In this document: in pieces, positions 59,873 through 64,000 of the stretch
Layout: each line of letters starts with the position of its first letter
Position numbering within the stretch: position 1 is the first letter of the stretch
Made by a program: the position numbers and the translations under genes
Assembly (NCBI GenBank): GCA_022825675.1
Contig: JAJDWK010000032.1
Location: 124,001-188,000 of the forward strand
DNA length: 64,000 bases
Direction of reading: 5' to 3'
From: Anaerolineae bacterium
GTDB taxonomy: Bacteria; Chloroflexota; Anaerolineae; Aggregatilineales; Phototrophicaceae
Notes under the pieces: generated by a model
Database searches by the model: none
What the model was told of the DNA's origin: nothing
The model's input: the letters and a program-made list of their open reading frames with translations, nothing else

Positions 59873-61822
59873 TTAGCAGCTTCTAACCCACACGCGCATT
59901 TCGCCTGGCTCACGATTCGCCCAGAGATAATAGGGGATTGCCCTGAATGTGAAGCGGGAATCCGCAATGTTGACCTGGCTGCGATGTCGATAGAGCGCGC
60001 TGCTGCCATCAGAGCGCTCGCTGCGCAGCGCTTCTCCGGTTATCACCGAGACGCCGCCAAAGAGCGCAGTATCAAATGCCGCTTCCAGCTTAACCTCCGC
60101 CGGGATTTGCACATTTGCCAGTTGCGGTCCGTTGTCAGTTTCTTCCAGGCAGTATAGCAAGGGTCCGCGCTGCAGCGCTATCTGCCCCGCCGTCTGGCGG
60201 ATATTGGGGTGTGGCAGAACGCGCTCAACCGGCATCGAGAGCTTCAGCTCTACCGAGTCGCCCGCCGCCCACTCCCGCGCCAAGACGACATAGCCTTTTT
60301 CAGCAAGCAGTGACTGCGCCTCGCCATTCACCGCCAGCTGAAAATCATAGCACCAGTCGGGAATGCGCAGCGCCAGTTCAAACGGCAGCGGCTCGTCAAC
60401 TTGCACGGCGAAGCTGATGGCGCCATTCCAGGGGTACTGTGTCGACTGCTTCAGCTCAAGCGCGCGTCCAGCTACATCCAGCGTCACCGAATTGTCGTGA
60501 TACAGGTGCACATAGACGCGCTCGCCCGCCTGCGAATAGCTGTAGTCGCCGATGCTGGCGATGAGCCGCGAGATATTGGGCGGGCAACAGGGGCAGAAAA
60601 ACCAGGGCACGCGGCGATATTGCCCCGCCTCCAGGGTATCGTGCCAGCGCCCCTGCGGGTTGACCCCGGGGTATGCCGTCAGCGGATTCGCGTAGAAGAA
60701 CTCGTCGCCAGAATGCGAGATGCCGCTCAAAGACGAGTTGTAGATAGCGCGCTCCATGATGTCGATATAACGCCCATCGGGATCGAGATGGAACATGCGC
60801 TGCCCCCAAAAAGCCAGCGCAATCGCGGCGCAGGTCTCGCAATAGGCAGTTTCGTTGGGCATATCGTAAGCGAAGGTGAAGCCCTCGTTGTGGTGGGATG
60901 GTCCCACGCCGCCATGCACATACATCTGCTGCTGGGTGAGGTCGTCCCAGAGCAGCCGCGAAAGCCGAAGCAGCTCCGCATCATCTGTTTCCAGCGCGAC
61001 ATCGGCGATGCCGGCATAGAGATAGCAGGCGCGCACGGAATGCCCATTCGCCTCGGTATGCTCACGCACCGGGGCATGCGCTTGACAGTAGCGATAGGTT
61101 TTCGCCCAATAGTCATCGCGGCTTTCCCCGCGCTCGGTGGCTTCCCAATCGTAATAATGCGGCGCTTGACCGCGCTCGTCGATGAAATATTTCGCCAACT
61201 TCAAATAGCGCTTTTCGCCAGTTTCTCGATAGAGCTTCACCAGCGCCAGCTCAATTTCCGGGTGGCCCGGGTAGCCGCGCAGCTTGCCATCATCACTGCC
61301 GAAAGTGTCGTCAATGCAATCGGCAAAGCGGCTGAGGACTTCTAGCAGCTTGCCATCGCCAGTCGCTTGCATATAGGCTACCGCGCCTTCGATGAGGTGG
61401 CCCGCATTGTAAAGCTCATGCCAATCGCGCAGGTTCGCCCACCTTCCCGCCGGCTCCAGGAGCGGGAAATAAGTGTTGAGATAGCCGTCTTCCTGCTGGG
61501 CGCTTTCGATAGCCGCGATGACAGCATCCGCCTGCGCTTTGAGCGCCGCGTCCGGGTGCGTGCTCAAGCTGTAGGCGACCGCTTCCAGCCACTTGCCGGT
61601 ATCCGAATCCCAGAACATGTGCACCACCGAGCGCTCTCGCGGGATTTCGTGGGTGCGGACGCCGCTCCATGCCGCCAGGCGCCCCGTCTCTTCCAACTTT
61701 TGATAGATGGCGGGGATTGTTATTTCACGGTTCACCCGTTGCCGCTCCGCCCAGAAGCCGTCGCGGATTGCCACCTGCCGCAGCGTGACCGGAGCAAGAC
61801 GAGCCGCAACCTTAGCATCCAT
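59873..61822 (-). CDS. Beta-L-arabinofuranosidase, GH127-like
   Basis: 649-aa glycosidase of the GH127 (DUF1680) family, with an (alpha/alpha)6 barrel and C-terminal beta domains, no signal peptide. The zinc/catalytic cysteine cluster is visible: C328-E329-T330-C331 in AYCETCAAIAL and C410-P-C412-C413 in FFCPCCPPN, matching the Glu/Cys ligands and the nucleophile Cys known in HypBA1. QVAIRDGFWAERQRVN at the start and FVYDMPNETAYC-like FAYDMPNETAYC are family traits. It removes terminal beta-L-arabinofuranose from glycopeptides or oligosaccharides. GGGAGG precedes ATG 61822. First gene of the GH127-importer operon. Confidence 0.94.
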   Translation of the reverse strand: MDAKVAARLAPVTLRQVAIRDGFWAERQRVNREITIPAIYQKLEETGRLAAWSGVRTHEIPRERSVVHMFWDSDTGKWLEAVAYSLSTHPDAALKAQADAVIAAIESAQQEDGYLNTYFPLLEPAGRWANLRDWHELYNAGHLIEGAVAYMQATGDGKLLEVLSRFADCIDDTFGSDDGKLRGYPGHPEIELALVKLYRETGEKRYLKLAKYFIDERGQAPHYYDWEATERGESRDDYWAKTYRYCQAHAPVREHTEANGHSVRACYLYAGIADVALETDDAELLRLSRLLWDDLTQQQMYVHGGVGPSHHNEGFTFAYDMPNETAYCETCAAIALAFWGQRMFHLDPDGRYIDIMERAIYNSSLSGISHSGDEFFYANPLTAYPGVNPQGRWHDTLEAGQYRRVPWFFCPCCPPNISRLIASIGDYSYSQAGERVYVHLYHDNSVTLDVAGRALELKQSTQYPWNGAISFAVQVDEPLPFELALRIPDWCYDFQLAVNGEAQSLLAEKGYVVLAREWAAGDSVELKLSMPVERVLPHPNIRQTAGQIALQRGPLLYCLEETDNGPQLANVQIPAEVKLEAAFDTALFGGVSVITGEALRSERSDGSSALYRHRSQVNIADSRFTFRAIPYYLWANREPGEMRVWVRSC

Positions 61823-61862
61823 AAGGACCTCCCATCAGCGCATTTCTGCCTAGCGCAAATGG

Positions 61863-61891
61863 AGCATATCGCACAGGGGATTGCCTGTCAA
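61863..61891 (-). promoter_or_regulatory. Promoter of the GH127 operon
   Basis: On the minus strand TTGACA (61886-61891) and TATGCT (61863-61868) are 17 bp apart. The transcript would start near 61856, 34 nt before the start codon. Two TGCGCT copies, at about 61834 and 61851 on the same strand, lie in the leader. Confidence 0.75.
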
Positions 61892-61928
61892 ATTTGGTGA
61901 GAATTTGGAGTGGTTACTTCAATTGGGG

Positions 61929-61958
61929 AAAAGAAAACCGCTCGCAGAATGCAAGAGG
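61929..61958 (-). terminator. Terminator after tRNA-Glu
   Basis: On the minus strand CCTCTTGC and GCGAGCGG pair with one mismatch around ATTCT, followed by TTTTCTTTT. It ends the tRNA-Glu transcript just before the GH127 promoter. Confidence 0.55.
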
Positions 61959-61981
61959 TTTCAGGCACACACTGTATTCTG

Positions 61982-62054
61982 TAGCCCCTACGGGACTCGA
62001 ACCCGTGTCTCCACCTTGAAAGGGTGGCATCCTAGGCCGCTAGACGAAGGGGCC
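61982..62054 (-). tRNA. tRNA-Glu (anticodon TTC)
   Basis: On the minus strand the acceptor GGCCCCT (from 62054) pairs with AGGGGCT (61983-61989; G-U at the first pair), with discriminator A at 61982. The anticodon stem CCACC/GGTGG holds loop CTTTCAA, giving anticodon TTC. The T arm is ACGGG-TTCGAGT-CCCGT. CCA is not encoded. Confidence 0.96.
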
Positions 62055-62073
62055 GCCACGACCAACTGCGAGC

Positions 62074-62102
62074 AGTATACAAGAGGCGGGCGCGCCCGTC
62101 AA
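62074..62102 (-). promoter_or_regulatory. Promoter of tRNA-Glu
   Basis: On the minus strand TTGACG (62097-62102) and TATACT (62074-62079) are 17 bp apart, ending about 20 bp before the tRNA. It begins right after the class II aldolase gene. Confidence 0.78.
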
Positions 62103-62122
62103 GATTTATTTTTCACTGCCGC

Positions 62123-62842
62123 TTACCCCGACCTCTCTGGCAGGAAACGGGCAAATCGTTCCCTATCGCCGGGGCGCAGCAAACCCATCTGCTCGCGATA
62201 GGTGACCAGCTTCTCAATCTGCTGGGGCGGGATGCCGCTTAAGCTGCCACCCAACTGCAGGGCGCGGTGCAGAATGGTCGCGCTGTGCTCCAGCGATTCC
62301 AGCATCAAGTAGGCGGTCCAAAGGTCCGCCGCCACCGTGAGCGAGCCGTGATTCGACAGCATAATCGCATCATGCTCGCGGATGAGCTGGGTGATGGCTT
62401 GCTGGTTTTCCACGCTGGATGGGGTGGAATAGGGCGCAGTCGGCACCAAGCCCAGCAGCACAACCATCTCGGGGATGATGCACTGCTGGAAATCGAATCC
62501 AGCCAAAGTCAAGGCGACCGCTGTCGGCGGATGAGCGTGCACAACGCCATGTACATCAGCGCGCTGGCGATAGCATTCGAGGTGCATCGCGCTCTCGGAA
62601 GTGGGTTTCAGGCTTGCGTTCGCCGCGGTTGGGCTGTCGACCCGGTCGCCATCCAGGTTGACGATGAGCAATTGCTGCGGCTTTAAGAAGCCGGTCGCCA
62701 AGCCACTGGGGCTGACGAGGATGCGCTCGGCATCCATACGCAGGCTGATGTTGCCAGCGGTGCCATCGATATAGCCTTGCTGGTGCATCAGCCTGCCGAC
62801 GCGACAGATGAGTTCCCGCTGGGCGCTTTCGGATTGTGGCAT
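62123..62842 (-). CDS. Class II aldolase/adducin-family protein
   Basis: 239-aa zinc-dependent aldolase-like enzyme, related to L-fuculose-phosphate and L-ribulose-5-phosphate 4-epimerase/aldolases. Substrate-phosphate region GTAGNISLRM and SPSGLATG, acid/base Glu in SESAMHLECYR, and zinc ligands HAHP (VVHAHPPTAVAL) and the third His in MLSNHGSLTVA are all present. Which sugar phosphate it cleaves or epimerises is unknown; L-fuculose- or L-ribulose-type pathways fit the arabinose theme of the window. GGAGGGG precedes ATG 62842. It follows the zinc-finger gene after 53 bp and may share the lepB promoter. Confidence 0.92.
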   Translation of the reverse strand: MPQSESAQRELICRVGRLMHQQGYIDGTAGNISLRMDAERILVSPSGLATGFLKPQQLLIVNLDGDRVDSPTAANASLKPTSESAMHLECYRQRADVHGVVHAHPPTAVALTLAGFDFQQCIIPEMVVLLGLVPTAPYSTPSSVENQQAITQLIREHDAIMLSNHGSLTVAADLWTAYLMLESLEHSATILHRALQLGGSLSGIPPQQIEKLVTYREQMGLLRPGDRERFARFLPERSG

Positions 62843-62895
62843 TTCCCCTCCGCCTCTATGCGGCTGGATGCCGCAGCTGCTTTCGGGCAGTGCAG

Positions 62896-63171
62896 CTAGC
62901 CCGAGCCACCGCCATACGGTGTTCCGCGCTCTGGCGCGGGCGGCGCTGATACCTCTTCCTGCTGCTCATCATAGAGCTCTTGCCAAGGCAGGTCCTGTAC
63001 CGCTTTTGTGAACTCCACAAAGCGGCACACATCGCAGATGTAGGCCGGGATATTGGGGATGCACAGGAGGAGCCCGTGATAGACATCGGCGATTGTGGTC
63101 GTCTGTAAAGTACAGCGCCCAACTGTACAGCGGGGACAGGCGAAGCTATGAGTAGGAGTATTCGATTCCAT
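62896..63171 (-). CDS. YgiT-type zinc finger domain protein
   Basis: 91-aa small protein with two CxxC knuckles, FACPRC near residue 12 and YICDVC near residue 46, the layout of the N-terminal domain of MqsA/YgiT antitoxins. The helix-turn-helix antitoxin domain is missing and no MqsR-like toxin is next to it, so a toxin-antitoxin role is not supported. The C-terminal 20 residues are Pro/Gly-rich. GGAG precedes ATG 63171, 12 bp behind lepB. Function is unknown. Confidence 0.8.
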   Translation of the reverse strand: MESNTPTHSFACPRCTVGRCTLQTTTIADVYHGLLLCIPNIPAYICDVCRFVEFTKAVQDLPWQELYDEQQEEVSAPPAPERGTPYGGGSG

Positions 63172-63183
63172 CGCCGCTCCGTC

Positions 63184-63762
63184 CTAATTTGGAATTATGC
63201 CAATCGCATCGAGCGGGAAGTAGCGGAAGATGACCTGCCCGACGATATTTTCCATAGGCACCGCGTTAAAAACGCGCGAGTCCTTGCTGTTGTTGCGGTT
63301 GTCGCCCATCACGAAGTATTCGCCCGCGCCCAGTTCCCAGCTGCGGTCACGGCAGCGCGAGTTGGAAATCCGGCAGGGTTCCAGCGTATACGGCTCTTCC
63401 AGCAGTTCGCCCTCAACATAAACTTGCTGATCGCGCAATTCGACGGTATCCCCCGGTGTGCCGATGATGCGCTTTATCAGCATGACGCCGCGCTCGGCTT
63501 CCCACGGGTCCAAAGAATTAAAGACGATGATATCGCCCCGCTGCGGCTCCCCAAGAAGATAATGCACACGGCTAACCACCAGACGGTCATTGCCAAAAAA
63601 TGTCGGCTGCATGCTATGACCATCGACCAGCGAGCGCGGGATTGCCAAATCAAAGAGCACGGTCACCGCTATCACAAAAACGACAGTGCCGAGTATCTCC
63701 GACAGCAAGCCTGGTGATTTCAGTTTTGGGCGAGGCAACGCGCCGGTATGGCTGCTTACCAT
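63184..63762 (-). CDS. lepB: Signal peptidase I
   Basis: 192-aa membrane-anchored serine protease that removes Sec and Tat signal peptides outside the membrane. The nucleophile Ser50 lies in GHSMQPT and the general base Lys97 in MLIKRIIG; ELGAGEYFVMGDNRNNSKDSR is the conserved box. One N-terminal helix (ILGTVVFVIAVTVLFDLAI) anchors it; the length is normal for Gram-positive-like forms. It starts at ATG 63762 after GAGGGG, with a strong promoter 60-90 bp upstream. It is followed at once by the YgiT-type gene. Confidence 0.97.
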   Translation of the reverse strand: MVSSHTGALPRPKLKSPGLLSEILGTVVFVIAVTVLFDLAIPRSLVDGHSMQPTFFGNDRLVVSRVHYLLGEPQRGDIIVFNSLDPWEAERGVMLIKRIIGTPGDTVELRDQQVYVEGELLEEPYTLEPCRISNSRCRDRSWELGAGEYFVMGDNRNNSKDSRVFNAVPMENIVGQVIFRYFPLDAIGIIPN

Positions 63763-63821
63763 ATAGTGTAGTCCCCTCAGATGCCTTTCCCGCCAGCGCC
63801 AACTGCCATGCGCGCTGCGTG

Positions 63822-63850
63822 ATTATAGGCTCGCTCGGGTATGCTGGCAA
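63822..63850 (-). promoter_or_regulatory. Promoter of lepB
   Basis: On the minus strand TTGCCA (63845-63850) and consensus TATAAT (63822-63827) are 17 bp apart, between the stop of der and lepB. Confidence 0.78.
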
Positions 63851-63877
63851 TGGCAACTATCGCTGGCGCGCCTGCCA

Positions 63878-64000
63878 TCAGCCGGGCGCTTGCGATTTCG
63901 CGCTGGGCAAGCCTTGACGCTGCTCGCGGGCGCGGAAGCTCAGCCGGATGGGCGTTCCTTCAAAGGTATAGGCTTCGCGGAATTGGTTTTCCAGGTAGCG
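63878..64000 (-). CDS. der: GTPase Der (EngA), C-terminal fragment only
   Basis: The last 40 codons of a gene that continues beyond the window edge. The visible end RYLENQFREAYTFEGTPIRL followed by SFRARE is the well-conserved KH-like C-terminus of Der, the double-GTPase needed for 50S ribosome assembly. The stop TGA is at 63878-63880 and a short Gln/Ser/Ala tail precedes it. The GTPase domains are outside the window, so this rests on the C-terminal motif alone. Confidence 0.85.
   Translation of the reverse strand, partial: RYLENQFREAYTFEGTPIRLSFRAREQRQGLPSAKSQAPG

Noticed and set aside
1..64000. CRISPR arrays, insertion sequences, integrases, phage genes, rRNA genes
   Set aside because: No regularly spaced direct repeats, transposase motifs or terminal inverted repeats around any gene were found by reading through the sequence.

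Overview
The window reads as a stretch of a bacterial chromosome with high coding density and fairly high G+C. Its genes look most like those of a heterotrophic Chloroflexota (Anaerolineae-type) bacterium. This placement is an inference from gene content: many sugar ABC importers without their own ATPases, a Tat-exported solute-binding protein, a membrane-embedded spermidine-synthase-like protein, a YgiT-type zinc finger, and PhyH/sulfatase/FAD-oxidoreductase cassettes. No marker gene was searched. I see no phage, insertion sequence, CRISPR array or rRNA.

Layout. 1-8 kb holds core functions: the end of a RodA/FtsW protein, gltX, a tRNA-Gln, two membrane proteins, rplS, a LysM lipoprotein, uppP and crcB. 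8-20 kb holds metabolic and transport genes: an MFS exporter, a B3/B4-domain protein, a methyltransferase, a TauE/SafE permease, an aminotransferase, a ThDP enzyme, and an SDR-amidase-lactate permease-DegT operon. 20-31 kb is one long plus-strand cassette: sugar-binding protein, two permeases, sulfatase, a protein of unknown function, PhyH dioxygenase, FAD oxidoreductase and a second PhyH-like protein. 31-36 kb has a divergent enolase-superfamily/DapA-family pair and a glycogen phosphorylase. 36-43 kb is a sugar importer with a GH51 alpha-L-arabinofuranosidase, facing a Gfo/Idh/MocA oxidoreductase and a TIM-barrel isomerase. 43-50.5 kb is a minus-strand peptide-type importer with a membrane SpeE-like protein and an S9 peptidase. 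50.8-56.5 kb is a complete branched-chain-amino-acid-type (Liv) importer. 56.5-62 kb is a GH127 beta-L-arabinofuranosidase with a Tat-exported binding protein and two permeases. 62-64 kb has a tRNA-Glu, a class II aldolase, a small zinc-finger protein, lepB and the end of der.

The accessory part looks built for scavenging plant- or algal-type polysaccharide fragments. Arabinosides would be taken up and cleaved by GH51 and GH127, and sulfated sugars desulfated. Sugar acids would be dehydrated and cleaved by the enolase-superfamily and DapA-family pair. The regulatory architecture is unusually readable. About a dozen sigma70-type promoters can be seen, mostly with 17-bp spacers. Every one of the five solute-binding-protein genes is followed by a strong intercistronic hairpin before the permease genes. 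In the Liv locus this is a full terminator followed by a fresh promoter.

Most interesting points: the sulfatase/oxidoreductase cassette as a candidate undescribed pathway; a PhyH-like enzyme whose metal motif reads HSG instead of HxD; a LivH permease with an N-terminal extension built of two repeats; and the recurring hairpins behind the binding-protein genes.
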